A stretch of 64,000 nucleotides of DNA from Aminivibrio pyruvatiphilus (GTDB lineage: Bacteria; Synergistota; Synergistia; Synergistales; Aminobacteriaceae): contig NZ_SORI01000012.1 in NCBI RefSeq assembly GCF_004366815.1, forward strand, positions 1-64,000, read 5' to 3'. Below the pieces are notes generated by a model. It was not told the origin of the DNA. It saw only the letters and a program-made list of their open reading frames with translations, and did no database searches. Below, in pieces: positions 43,863-52,779 of the stretch (positions are counted from its first letter, which is position 1; each line of letters opens with the position of its first letter). The position numbers and the translations under genes are program-made.

Positions 43863-44816
43863 ATGAAAAAAAGACATCTTCTGGTACTGCTGGTTCTGGC
43901 TGTGTCTCTGGCCTTCACGGGCGCGCTTTCCGCCGCCGACAATTATCCGGCGAAGGCGGTCGTGCTCGTGTACCATTCCCAGGCGGGATCGGGCGGCGAC
44001 ATCTTCCTGAGGAACATGGGCAAGGCCATCGAGAAACAGATCGGAAAGCCCATCATCGTGGAGAACAGGACGGGAGGCGGCGGTTCCAACGCCTGGATGT
44101 ACTCCAAAAACGCGAAGCCCGACGGATACACCCTGCTCGGAATTTCGTCCTCCATCATCGCCGGCCCGCTCCAGACCAAGATGGCGGTCTCCTACGCCGA
44201 CTTCAAGCCTGTCGCCCAGGTCTTCTTCGATCCCACGGTCATTTTCGTCCCCGCAAAGAGCCCGTTCAAAACCTTTGATGACGTCATCAAGGACGCCAAG
44301 GCGAATCCCGGAAAGCAGAACTGGGGCGCCGGAAATCCCGGCAGCGCCGAGACCATGTGCATAGAGAAGGTCGCCCAGCTTGCCGACATGCAGATTACCG
44401 TGGTTCCCTTCGAAGGCGGAGCCGACGTCATGGTGGAGATCATCGCCGGCAGGATCGACGCGGCCATCGGCGAGTACGCCGAAATCGCCAGCCAGGTTGA
44501 GGCGGGCAACATCCGCATCATCGCCTGCCTGAATTCCGAACGGATGGAAGAGGCTCCCGACGTGCCCACCCTCAAGGAGAGCGGCGTGGACTTCGTGTTC
44601 GAAAAAATCCGCGGCATCGTCGCCCCGAAGGACGTTCCCGATTCGGTGGTCAAGGTTTGGACGGACGCCCTCGCCAAGATTTTCGACGATCCCGAGTTCA
44701 AGACATACTACAAGGAGAACATGCTTGTCCCCAGATTCCTTCCCGCCGAGAAAATGCAGAAGGTCATGGACGACCAGCACGCCTTCTTCAAGGAGATGAG
44801 CAAGGGACTCTACTAG
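43863..44816 (+). CDS. TTT transporter solute-binding protein (TctC/Bug family)
   Basis: 317 residues with a signal peptide (MKKRHLLVLLVLAVSLAFTG, cleavage near SAADN). Family motifs are YPAKAVVLVYHSQAGSGGD, VENRTGGGGSNAW and PDGYTLLG; DVPTLKESGVDF precedes the C-terminal lobe. It captures a carboxylate in the periplasm for the TctAB permease behind it. AAGGAGGGTCACACGATA precedes the ATG. Confidence 0.93.
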   Translation: MKKRHLLVLLVLAVSLAFTGALSAADNYPAKAVVLVYHSQAGSGGDIFLRNMGKAIEKQIGKPIIVENRTGGGGSNAWMYSKNAKPDGYTLLGISSSIIAGPLQTKMAVSYADFKPVAQVFFDPTVIFVPAKSPFKTFDDVIKDAKANPGKQNWGAGNPGSAETMCIEKVAQLADMQITVVPFEGGADVMVEIIAGRIDAAIGEYAEIASQVEAGNIRIIACLNSERMEEAPDVPTLKESGVDFVFEKIRGIVAPKDVPDSVVKVWTDALAKIFDDPEFKTYYKENMLVPRFLPAEKMQKVMDDQHAFFKEMSKGLY

Positions 44817-44933
44817 AGCCTGCTTTCCCGTACAGGTTGTGTGATTTCTCGTAACCAATCTGCCTCGAGGCGCCCCCCGGACCGGGTTCTCCCGCTCCGG
44901 CGGGGCGCCGGAGGCAACACAGGAAGGGAAATT

Positions 44934-45413
44934 ATGACCATTACAGTCAAAAGCAAAGTCGTGCTCAATATCCTCTGGATTCTCATCGCCGCCGGTTTCT
45001 GGTGGACCTCCATACCCTACAGCGAGGCGAGGACCTTCGATCCCATCGGGCCCCACATCTTTCCCCAGCTCATGTCCGGGGTGATCATCCTCTGCTCCCT
45101 GGGCAACCTGGCGGTGCTGTACAGGCACCCAAAGCCGGGCGTTGCGGAGGCGGCGCCCGAGACTTTCGAACCTTCGAACGCCCTGAAGATGTTTCTCGTT
45201 CTCGTGGTCAGCGGGCTGTACATCTGGCTTATGCCCCTGGCGGGCTACCTCATCGCTACCGTTTTCCTGCTGTTTCTGCTCATCGCGGTGCAGGGAGAGG
45301 TGGGACTGAAAGTCAACATCCTCGTCAGCTGCGGGTTCGCCCTGGTACTGTACCTGCTTTTTTCCAAGGTGCTTCATATTCTTCTGCCCCACGGTTTTCT
45401 CGAGTTCATCTAG
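44934..45413 (+). CDS. TTT transporter small membrane subunit (TctB family)
   Basis: 159 residues from ATG 44934, AGGAAGGG upstream. Four helices, with the usual FDPIGPHIFPQLMSGVIILCSL at the end of the first. It partners the TctA protein 71 bases downstream. Confidence 0.88.
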   Translation: MTITVKSKVVLNILWILIAAGFWWTSIPYSEARTFDPIGPHIFPQLMSGVIILCSLGNLAVLYRHPKPGVAEAAPETFEPSNALKMFLVLVVSGLYIWLMPLAGYLIATVFLLFLLIAVQGEVGLKVNILVSCGFALVLYLLFSKVLHILLPHGFLEFI

Positions 45414-45484
45414 GGCCCGCTCCCTGAGAGAATCTGCGCCCGCGGGTAGTTTTTAAGCTTGTCATACTGGAGGCTGAGCGTCTC

Positions 45485-46978
45485 ATGGAATTTCTGCAGA
45501 ATATAGCTCTCGGTTCGAGCGTGGTTTTCACTTTCAAGGGCATCTCGGCCATCATAGCCGGTGTGGTTGCCGGGACCATCGGCGGAGCCATTCCCGGCAT
45601 CAACGCCACCATGACCATGGCCATCCTGCTGCCCTTCACATGGGGGATGGACCCCACCGTGGCCATCCTCATGTACGTGGGCATTTACTGCGGGGGCCAG
45701 TACGGCGGCTCCATTCCGTCGGTCCTGATCGGCACCCCCGGGACGCCGTCCTCGGCCGCCACGGTGATGGACGGCTATCCCCTCCACCTTCAGGGGAAGA
45801 CCGGCCTCGCCCTGGGCATGTCCCTCTACGCCAGCGTGTTCGGGGGGATCGTCTCGAGCGTCGCCCTGATGATTTTCGCCATTCCCCTGGCGAAGGTGGC
45901 CCTTGCCTTCGGCCCCCCCGAGTATTTTGCCCTGGCGCTCCTCGGGCTAACCCTGGTAGCCTCTCTGTCCACTGACGTGTTCAAGGGGCTCATCTCGGCG
46001 GCCCTCGGCCTTCTTCTGGCCACCATCGGCCTCGACCCCTTCGCCGGCATCGTCCGGTTCGGCTTCGGCAGCGAAAACCTGATCGAGGGATTCGAGATCA
46101 TCCCCTTCTACATGGGAATCTTTGCCCTGAGCCAGGTGCTCTACATCATCTTCAAAAAGATCAAGCGGGCGGTGGTGGAGTACCGGATCACCTCGAAATA
46201 CCCGTCCACCCTGGATTTCATCCGGTGTCTTCCCTCCATGCTCATAGGATCGGTCATCGGGATGTTCGTGGGCGCCATGCCGGGGGCGGGAGCGTCCATC
46301 GCCTGCTGGCTGGGCTACAACGAGGCGAAGCGGTGGTCCCGGCATCCCGAGCAGTTCGGCAAGGGGGCCCTTGAAGGGGTAGCCGCGCCGGAGGCCACGA
46401 ACAACGCCGTCACTGGCGGCGCCATGGTGCCCCTCCTCTCCCTGGGCATACCGGGCTCAAGCTCCACGGCGATCATGCTGGGCGTGCTCATCATCCACGG
46501 CCTCCGGCCGGGCCCCATGCTCTTCGTCACCAACCCGGAAATACCCTACTCGATCTTCGTCTCCCTGTTCGTCTCGAACATCTTCATGATCTTCGTCGCC
46601 CTGCTGCTGATCAAGCTCCTCATCAAGGTGGTCAACATCCCCGAGACCATAATGAACGCCTGCATCCTGGCCATAATCTTCGTCGGCGCCTACTCGGTGA
46701 ACAACAGCATGTTCGACATCTTCACGGTCCTCCTCTTCGGCATCCTCGGTCTGATCATGAAGATCTACGACTATCCCATCACGGCCACGGCCCTCGGCTT
46801 CGTGCTGGGGTACCTGGTGGAGACGAACTTCCGGCGGTCCCTCACCCTCTCCAAAGGAGACTGGTCCGTCTTCATGACAAACCCCATCTCCATGGTCATC
46901 ATCACCCTTGCGGTCCTGAGCGTGGTCTACGCGGTCTACTGCAACCACTTCAGGAAAAAACGGGGGGCGGCGGAATAG
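45485..46978 (+). CDS. TTT transporter large permease (TctA family)
   Basis: 497 residues, about 11-12 helices. Both family hairpins are present: GTIGGAIPGINATMTMAILLPFTWGMDP and VGAMPGAGASIACWLGYNEAKRWS. The substrate-site motif GVAAPEATNNAVTGGAMVPLLSLGIPGSSSTAIMLG is also present. The permease sits inside the metabolic operon, which links uptake and catabolism. Confidence 0.94.
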   Translation: MEFLQNIALGSSVVFTFKGISAIIAGVVAGTIGGAIPGINATMTMAILLPFTWGMDPTVAILMYVGIYCGGQYGGSIPSVLIGTPGTPSSAATVMDGYPLHLQGKTGLALGMSLYASVFGGIVSSVALMIFAIPLAKVALAFGPPEYFALALLGLTLVASLSTDVFKGLISAALGLLLATIGLDPFAGIVRFGFGSENLIEGFEIIPFYMGIFALSQVLYIIFKKIKRAVVEYRITSKYPSTLDFIRCLPSMLIGSVIGMFVGAMPGAGASIACWLGYNEAKRWSRHPEQFGKGALEGVAAPEATNNAVTGGAMVPLLSLGIPGSSSTAIMLGVLIIHGLRPGPMLFVTNPEIPYSIFVSLFVSNIFMIFVALLLIKLLIKVVNIPETIMNACILAIIFVGAYSVNNSMFDIFTVLLFGILGLIMKIYDYPITATALGFVLGYLVETNFRRSLTLSKGDWSVFMTNPISMVIITLAVLSVVYAVYCNHFRKKRGAAE

Positions 46979-47054
46979 AAAAGCCCGTTCCGGGGAGCGT
47001 CTCCCCGGAAGAAAACACGAGGTACTCAAATAAAACGCGAGGGAGAGTCGACAC

Positions 47055-48137
47055 ATGGCCGTCTACAAGCTTGGAATACTGAAAGGCGACGACATCGGGC
47101 TTGAAGTGGTGCCCGAGGCGGTGAAGGTATTGAACGCGGCCGTCGCCGGGTTCGGCGGCGTGACGCTGGACTGGTGCGAGCTGCCCGTGGGGTACCCCTC
47201 CTACCTGAAGAGCGGGGAAACCCTTCCCGCCTCCACCCTGGAGGCCCTGTACGGCCTGGACGGGTGGATCCTGGGGCCCATCGGTCACATGGCCTACCCG
47301 AAGGACGATCCGAAGGCCATCAACCCTCACCCCATCCTTCGGCGGAATTTCGACCTGGCGAGCAACATCCGCCCGGCCAGGTCCCACCCTTCCCTCCCGT
47401 GCCTCCGGCAGGACGTGGACCTGGTCATCATCCGGGAGAACAACGAGGGCTTCCAGCCCGACAGGAATATGTACAAAGGCATGGGGGAGTGCATGCCCAC
47501 CCCGGACATGGCTCTGTCCCTCCGGGTGATCACCAGGCGGAATTCTTCCATGGTGGCCAGGACGGCCTTCGAGCTGGCCCGGCAGCGCAACGGAAAGAAG
47601 AAAGTCACGGCTATCCACAAGAACACGGTCTTCAAGCTGGGCTGCGGACTCTTCATCGATACCTGCACGGAAGTGAGCAAAGAATACCCCGACGTGGAGT
47701 TCGGCACGGCGGTGGTGGATACCTTCGCCATGCACCTCGTCATGAGGCCGGCGAATTTTGACGTGGTCGTCACCACCAACATGTTCGGCGACATTCTCTC
47801 CGACGAAGCGGCTGGGCTGGTGGGAGGGCTCGGCATGGCCCCCGGCCTCTGCGTAGGGCCCCGGTACGCCATGGCACAGGCCACCCACGGATCGGCCCCG
47901 GACATTGCCGGGAAGAACATCGCCAATCCCTACGCCATGATCATGTCCGCCCAGATGCTGCTCTCCTGGCTCGGGAACGGGAAAGGGGACGGGGAGGCCG
48001 TGCAGGCGGCGGGGAATATTGAAGCGGCCCTCGGAAAGGTTCTGTCCGATAAAAAGTGCGTCACCCCGGACCTCGGCGGGACGGCGGGTACCGACGCCAT
48101 GGGGGACGCCGTCTGCCGGGCCCTGGCGGCCCTGTAG
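47055..48137 (+). CDS. Isopropylmalate/isocitrate dehydrogenase-family oxidative decarboxylase
   Basis: 360 residues. The beta-decarboxylating dehydrogenase fold is clear: GILKGDDIGLEVVPEAVKVL, NFDLASNIRPAR with the substrate arginines, the catalytic Lys in AIHKNTVFK, VVTTNMFGDILSDEAAGLVGGLG and the NAD-site HGSAPDIAGKNIANPYAM. The specificity loop reads RENNEGFQPDRNMY instead of RENTEGLYSG. It should act on a 3-substituted malate but not necessarily isopropylmalate. GAGGGAGAGTCGACAC precedes the ATG; a strong terminator follows. Confidence 0.88.
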   Translation: MAVYKLGILKGDDIGLEVVPEAVKVLNAAVAGFGGVTLDWCELPVGYPSYLKSGETLPASTLEALYGLDGWILGPIGHMAYPKDDPKAINPHPILRRNFDLASNIRPARSHPSLPCLRQDVDLVIIRENNEGFQPDRNMYKGMGECMPTPDMALSLRVITRRNSSMVARTAFELARQRNGKKKVTAIHKNTVFKLGCGLFIDTCTEVSKEYPDVEFGTAVVDTFAMHLVMRPANFDVVVTTNMFGDILSDEAAGLVGGLGMAPGLCVGPRYAMAQATHGSAPDIAGKNIANPYAMIMSAQMLLSWLGNGKGDGEAVQAAGNIEAALGKVLSDKKCVTPDLGGTAGTDAMGDAVCRALAAL

Positions 48138-48153
48138 CCGAAGCCGGAAAATA

Positions 48154-48194
48154 AAACGAGCCCCTTCCCGGAACATCCGGGAAGGGGCTCGTTT
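48154..48194. terminator. Bidirectional terminator between the two TTT operons
   Basis: A perfect 19-base stem (48154-48172 with 48176-48194), loop ACA, with AAA and TTT at the ends. Confidence 0.92.
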
Positions 48195-48202
48195 CTTGCT
48201 TA

Positions 48203-48850
48203 TCAGGCGCCGGCGGCGTCCCGCTTCTTCTTCTCCGAGACGATGTTCAGGATCTCGGCGCAGCGGATCTGGTTGAAGATGCCGCAGTAGCAGAAGTTGG
48301 AAAGCTTCCTCGCACCTTCCTCCGCGGTGAGTTTCCCCTTGTCCACCTGCTTCTGGACGTCCTCCACGAACTTGGGCGGGATCATGTGGTGGCCGCACAT
48401 GGTGGTGATGGACAGGGTGTCGTCGTCGGGGAGGCGGCTCTTGTTGCCCCAGACGCCGAGGGAATAGTTGATGGAGTGGGGGGTGACTTCCGCTTCCCTG
48501 CAGGCGGGCAGCACCTCGGACAGAACTCCGGTGATGACCACCGACATGCCGAGATCCTTGGCCTTGATGTCCTTCAGGAAGCCGATCACCTGCTCCTTGC
48601 TGGTGAAGACGCCCCTGATGCGGGACTTGTCGCTGATGTTCTTCCTGATCTCTTCACTGGTGTACTGGGTCAGAGGTCCGGTTTTCACGTCGCCCCAGTT
48701 CTCGGAATGCCATGCCTCGGCGGTGGCGATGAACTCGAGGGCCTTGTCCCTGATGTTCTTGTCGTTCACGCCCTTGGTCTGGTACATGAACCAGTTGAAG
48801 TCCTTCTTCTGGGACTCGATATCTCCCGATCTGTGCAGTGAGTGGGTCAT
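48203..48850 (-). CDS. Unrecognised Cys/His-rich cytoplasmic protein
   Basis: 215 residues, no signal peptide or membrane segment. I do not recognise the family. The N-terminal half is helical and charged. The middle has GMSVVITGVLSEVLPACREA and SINYSLGVWGNKSRLPDDD. The C-terminal part carries MCGHHMIPPKFVEDV and then NFCYCGIFNQIRCAEIL, giving four closely spaced cysteines and two adjacent histidines that could hold a metal or Fe-S cluster. CAGGAGGAAGAACGAA precedes the ATG. It lies 30 bases after the dicluster ferredoxin protein and downstream of a TTT transporter, so an enzyme working with that electron carrier on the transported acid is a fair guess. Confidence 0.7.
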   Translation of the reverse strand: MTHSLHRSGDIESQKKDFNWFMYQTKGVNDKNIRDKALEFIATAEAWHSENWGDVKTGPLTQYTSEEIRKNISDKSRIRGVFTSKEQVIGFLKDIKAKDLGMSVVITGVLSEVLPACREAEVTPHSINYSLGVWGNKSRLPDDDTLSITTMCGHHMIPPKFVEDVQKQVDKGKLTAEEGARKLSNFCYCGIFNQIRCAEILNIVSEKKKRDAAGA

Positions 48851-48880
48851 TTCGTTCTTCCTCCTGTTCTCTTCTCTGCC

Positions 48881-49615
48881 CTACAGGGTGCTGAGGGGTT
48901 TGCCGAGGCCGACGTTCACCTTGCCGCGGTGGGGCTGGGGGATACCGAGGGCGTCGAGCTCGCTGAGCACCGGGTTCTCGCCGTTTTCATCCACCCGGAG
49001 GATGAGCCCCACGGAGAAGACGGTGTCGATTTCCTTTTCCACTCTCTGGAGGGCGCGGAAGACGTCGGGCATTTTGTCCAGGGGGCAGCTCCCCTCGATA
49101 ATGACGGAAAGAAGATGGTAGTCGTGGCATGCGTCGTCAAGCTTGCCGGTCTTCATGTCCGTCATGAGGGCGGAAAGGGGCGTGGTCTCGGGCGGTTCGA
49201 AGACGAGGCCGGCTTCCGCCATGGCCATGGCCACTTTCTCGGCGTCCCGGAGGAACACGCCCAGGCCGGGACGGCCCATGTCGATGGAGAAGCCCGCGAA
49301 GCCTTTCTTCACCCGGCCGCTCACATCGTTGGTCTTCACTTCTTCGGTTCCCCGGCCCGTGACGCCGGTGACGCCGTGGTTCTCCACGGGGTCGCTCATG
49401 ACGTGCTGGAACTGCTTGAAAAAGCCGTCAAGCTCCACGGTCTCGATGGCGCCCACGGGGCAGACCTTCTGGCGCACGCAGACGTAGCACTCGGTGCACC
49501 GGGCCTGGTCCACGCAGCACTTCTTCTCTTCGGGGAGATAGTGGATGGCATCCACGGTGCAGTACTTCATGCACGTTTTGCAGCCGACACATTTTTCCTT
49601 GTTGATGACTGTCAT
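48881..49615 (-). CDS. Dicluster ferredoxin fused to an unrecognised domain
   Basis: 244 residues. The first 60 hold two cysteine sets: C-x2-C-x2-C-x3-C in VGCKTCMKYCTVDAI, then ARCTECYVCVRQKVCPVGAIE, whose x4 gap before the last cysteine departs from the usual x3. The remaining 180 residues contain GFSIDMGRPGLGVFLRDAEKV, DACHDYHLLSVIIEG and a closing IPQPHRGKVNVGLGKPL; I cannot assign this domain. It could be the electron-input subunit of a reductase or dehydratase activator together with the Cys-rich protein downstream. Confidence 0.75.
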   Translation of the reverse strand: MTVINKEKCVGCKTCMKYCTVDAIHYLPEEKKCCVDQARCTECYVCVRQKVCPVGAIETVELDGFFKQFQHVMSDPVENHGVTGVTGRGTEEVKTNDVSGRVKKGFAGFSIDMGRPGLGVFLRDAEKVAMAMAEAGLVFEPPETTPLSALMTDMKTGKLDDACHDYHLLSVIIEGSCPLDKMPDVFRALQRVEKEIDTVFSVGLILRVDENGENPVLSELDALGIPQPHRGKVNVGLGKPLSTL

Positions 49616-49672
49616 TGACCTACACCCTTTCTCATTTTCTGAACTGCTTTCAGCCGGTCCGCGGAAAACTGC

Positions 49673-51184
49673 CTATGCGGAAGGGGGAACCTCTCTCGTT
49701 TTTCTGTGATCCCTGATCATGCGGATGAAGGGCATGATCAGCGTGGCGAAACCCAGCGCGAGGAACACGAGGGATATGGGGCGGGTGAAAAAGGTGGTCC
49801 ATTCGCCGGCGGAGATGATGAGCCCCCTCCGGAAGTTGCTCTCCGCCATGGGCCCGAGAACCAGGGCAAGCACCAGCGGAGCTATGGGGAATTCGAACTT
49901 TCTCATGAAGTAGCCCACCACGCCGAAGGAGAACATGAGGAACACGTCGGAGAGACTGTTGTTCTCGGCGAAGGAGCCGATGGTGGCCAGGATGAGGATC
50001 ATGGGCACCAGGACCCGGTTGGGGATCTTCGTGACCTGGGAGAAAAGGCGCGCTCCCAGCATGCCGAGGACGAAGAAGGCGATGTTGGCCAGGACCATGC
50101 CGGCAAAAAGGCCGTAGACAAGGTCGGGATTCTCCCTGAAGAGCAGCGGCCCCGGGCGGAGGCCCTGGATCATGAAGGCCCCTACAAGTACCGCCGTAGT
50201 CTCCGACCCCGGAATTCCGAGAGAGAGCAGGGGGACCATGGCTCCGCCTGTGGCGGCGTTGTTGGCCGCTTCAGGGGCGGCAATGCCTTCAAGGCAGCCG
50301 GTGCCGAACTTCTCCGGCGTCTTTGACCACCGGCGGGCCTCATTGTAGCTGATGAAGGAGGACATGGTGGCCCCGGCGCCGGGGAGGATGCCGACGAGGG
50401 TGCCGATGATGGAGGAACGGACGAGGGTGCCCGTAACGGAGACCAGGTCCTTCAGGCTGATGGTGAGGCCGGAAATGGCCTGCTTCACGCCGCCGAGCTC
50501 CTTGATCTCCTTCTCCACGGTGATGAAGATCTGGGAGACGGCGAAGAGACCGATGAGCACGGGGATGAAGGAGATGCCGTTCAGAAGTTCCACGATGTCG
50601 AAAGTGAACCGGGGAACTCCCGTGACGATGTCAAGCCCCACCGTGCCGAGGAGCAGGCCGATAACCGCGGAGATGAGTCCCTTCACCATGTTTTCGGCGG
50701 AAAGGCTCGAAATGATGCTCAGGCCGAAGAAGCAGAGGGCGAAATACTCCGCCGGGCCGAACATGAGGGCCATCCGGGCCAGCGGGGGGGAGAGAAAGAT
50801 AAGGACGATCACGCTGAAGATTCCCCCGATGAAGGACGCCGTTGCGGCCATGCTCAGGGCCCGTCCGGGCTCTCCGTTCTGGGCCATCTCGTAGCCGTCG
50901 AAAACAGTGCAGGCCGCGGCTGTTGTTCCGGGGGTCCGGAGCAGGATGGCCGTGATGGATCCTCCGTAGATGGCGCCGCAGTAGATGCTGAGCAGCATAA
51001 CGATGGCGGGCAGGGCGCTCATTCCGTAGGTGAGGGGAAGAAGCAGGGCGATGCCCATGGAGGCGTTCAGGCCGGGAAGGGCGCCGATGGCGATTCCCAG
51101 TGCGCTTCCCACAAAAACACTCAGGAGGTTTTGAAGAGTGATGACATCTTTGAAGCCTTCAAGTATCAGAAGAAGCGATTCCAT
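49673..51184 (-). CDS. TTT transporter large permease (TctA family), second system
   Basis: 503 residues with the same signatures as the protein at 45485 (GALPGLNASMGIALLLPLTYGM, VGILPGAGATMSSFISYNEARRWS, GIAAPEAANNAATGGAMVPLLSLGIPGSETTAVLVG). GGGAGGACGAGAAAT precedes the ATG. It belongs to the GntR-TctC-TctB-TctA-ferredoxin-Cys-rich operon. Confidence 0.94.
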   Translation of the reverse strand: MESLLLILEGFKDVITLQNLLSVFVGSALGIAIGALPGLNASMGIALLLPLTYGMSALPAIVMLLSIYCGAIYGGSITAILLRTPGTTAAACTVFDGYEMAQNGEPGRALSMAATASFIGGIFSVIVLIFLSPPLARMALMFGPAEYFALCFFGLSIISSLSAENMVKGLISAVIGLLLGTVGLDIVTGVPRFTFDIVELLNGISFIPVLIGLFAVSQIFITVEKEIKELGGVKQAISGLTISLKDLVSVTGTLVRSSIIGTLVGILPGAGATMSSFISYNEARRWSKTPEKFGTGCLEGIAAPEAANNAATGGAMVPLLSLGIPGSETTAVLVGAFMIQGLRPGPLLFRENPDLVYGLFAGMVLANIAFFVLGMLGARLFSQVTKIPNRVLVPMILILATIGSFAENNSLSDVFLMFSFGVVGYFMRKFEFPIAPLVLALVLGPMAESNFRRGLIISAGEWTTFFTRPISLVFLALGFATLIMPFIRMIRDHRKTREVPPSA

Positions 51185-51199
51185 ATTTCTCGTCCTCCC

Positions 51200-51658
51200 T
51201 TAGCCCAGGAATCCCTTGGGTACAGGGACTTTGAGCAGATTGGCAAACACGAAGTACACGGCGAAGACGACGATCAGGACGGGAACCATGTCCATGATCC
51301 GGAACCTCCTGGTGGTGATGACCGTGATGATGCAGGCGAAAAGGGGCGCCAGGACCAGGAAACCCGCTTCGGGAAGGAAATACCAGAAGGCGTAGCATAG
51401 CCCTGCCGTCACGGTCACAGCGCCGATGCCGGCAAAAGATGCCGTGGTCGCCTTCGTGAGCTTTTTCATATCGAGAAGGGCCATCAGCGCCGAGAGGAAC
51501 ATGAGAGCCCCGGCGAAGAGCTGAGGGAACGCGTGGGCTCCCACCTGGCCTTCAATTTCAATGTCGGGTACATATTCCGCGGCTTCCCTGAATACCAGGT
51601 AGCCGAAAACGAATAAACCCACTCCGAGTACGGTGTTCATGTATCGAAAATTTTTCAT
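51200..51658 (-). CDS. TTT transporter small membrane subunit (TctB family), second system
   Basis: 152 residues, four helices, with EIEGQVGAHAFPQLFAGALMFLSAL in the place of the TctB signature. Fifteen bases upstream of the TctA gene. Confidence 0.87.
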   Translation of the reverse strand: MKNFRYMNTVLGVGLFVFGYLVFREAAEYVPDIEIEGQVGAHAFPQLFAGALMFLSALMALLDMKKLTKATTASFAGIGAVTVTAGLCYAFWYFLPEAGFLVLAPLFACIITVITTRRFRIMDMVPVLIVVFAVYFVFANLLKVPVPKGFLG

Positions 51659-51745
51659 GCTCTGCCCCCACAGTCTAAAGTGCCGGTATGCAAAAGGGGG
51701 TGCACGGCAAAATCAGGACGCCGCACACCCCGAACAGGCGCTGCG

Positions 51746-52717
51746 CTATTTCTTTTCCTTGATGAGGCCCAGTTCCTTCAGTTCTCTCTTGTAGAAGAGA
51801 TCCTGCTCGGCCACGAAGAGGGCGAAGTCGGTGCTGTTGAGGTAGGCGGCCTCAAGCTGGTTTTCGGCCAGGTATTTCTGGAAGCCTTCCTGGGCCACCA
51901 CCTTCTCGAGAGCTGCGGCGAGGTAGTCAAGGGCTTCCTTCGGGGTTCCCTTGGGGGCGACCACGCCGCGCCATGTGGGAACCACCACGTCGTAGCCGAG
52001 TTCCTTGAAGGTGGGGACTTCGGGGAAAGCGTCCCACCGCTCGGCGCTGAAGCTGCCGAGAAGCCTGACCTGCCCGGCGGCGATCTGCTCGGTCAGCTCG
52101 CTGGGGTTGTTGGTGAGCACGTCGATGTGTCCGCCCATGAGGGACGCCAGGGAGTCGGCGCCGCCCTCGAAGGGAACGAACCGGGACTTGATGCCGGAGA
52201 GCTTGGAAAGCTTTGCGGAAGCCACGTGGTCAGAAGTTCCCACGCCGAAGGTTCCCCAGCTCACGCCGCCCTTCTGCTTCGCGTAGGCCACGAACTCCTC
52301 CCAGGTCTTGTAGGGGGCGTCGGTGCTCACGGCGACCACGTTGGTCTCCACGGCGACCCGGGCGATCATGTCGAAGTCGGCGGGACCCTTGGGGGAGCGG
52401 CCGAGGGCGGGCGTCAGGACGAAGTTGGTGGTGACGGCGAGGATGGTGTGTCCGTCAGCGGGCTTGGAAGCGGTGTAGGCCATTCCCACGGCACCGCCGC
52501 CGCCGCTCTTGTTCACGGGCACGAAGGGCTGGGACACATAGGGTTCCATGAGCCTGGCCATGTTCCGGACGAAGATGTCGCTGCCGCCGCCGGGGGAAGC
52601 CCAGATGACCCATTCGATGGGCTTTTCGGGATAAGCCGCGAAGGCCGCTTCGGTCCCGGAAAGCAGAGCCGCGAAGAACGCAAGAACCAGAAATGCTGCA
52701 AGTCTCGTTTTTCTCAC
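51746..52717 (-). CDS. TTT transporter solute-binding protein (TctC/Bug family), second system
   Basis: 323 residues from GTG 52717, AAGGAGG upstream. Signal peptide to about residue 28 (AFAAYPEKP). Motifs WVIWASPGGGSDIFVRNMA, VNKSGGGGAVGMAY and PADGHTILAV. It differs clearly from the binding protein at 43863, so the two systems probably take different acids. Confidence 0.93.
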   Translation of the reverse strand: MRKTRLAAFLVLAFFAALLSGTEAAFAAYPEKPIEWVIWASPGGGSDIFVRNMARLMEPYVSQPFVPVNKSGGGGAVGMAYTASKPADGHTILAVTTNFVLTPALGRSPKGPADFDMIARVAVETNVVAVSTDAPYKTWEEFVAYAKQKGGVSWGTFGVGTSDHVASAKLSKLSGIKSRFVPFEGGADSLASLMGGHIDVLTNNPSELTEQIAAGQVRLLGSFSAERWDAFPEVPTFKELGYDVVVPTWRGVVAPKGTPKEALDYLAAALEKVVAQEGFQKYLAENQLEAAYLNSTDFALFVAEQDLFYKRELKELGLIKEKK

Positions 52718-52779
52718 AATAATTCCTCCTTCAAATTCGTTTCCCTGTCCTCCTGGTGCGGTGAACCCTGAACATGCTG

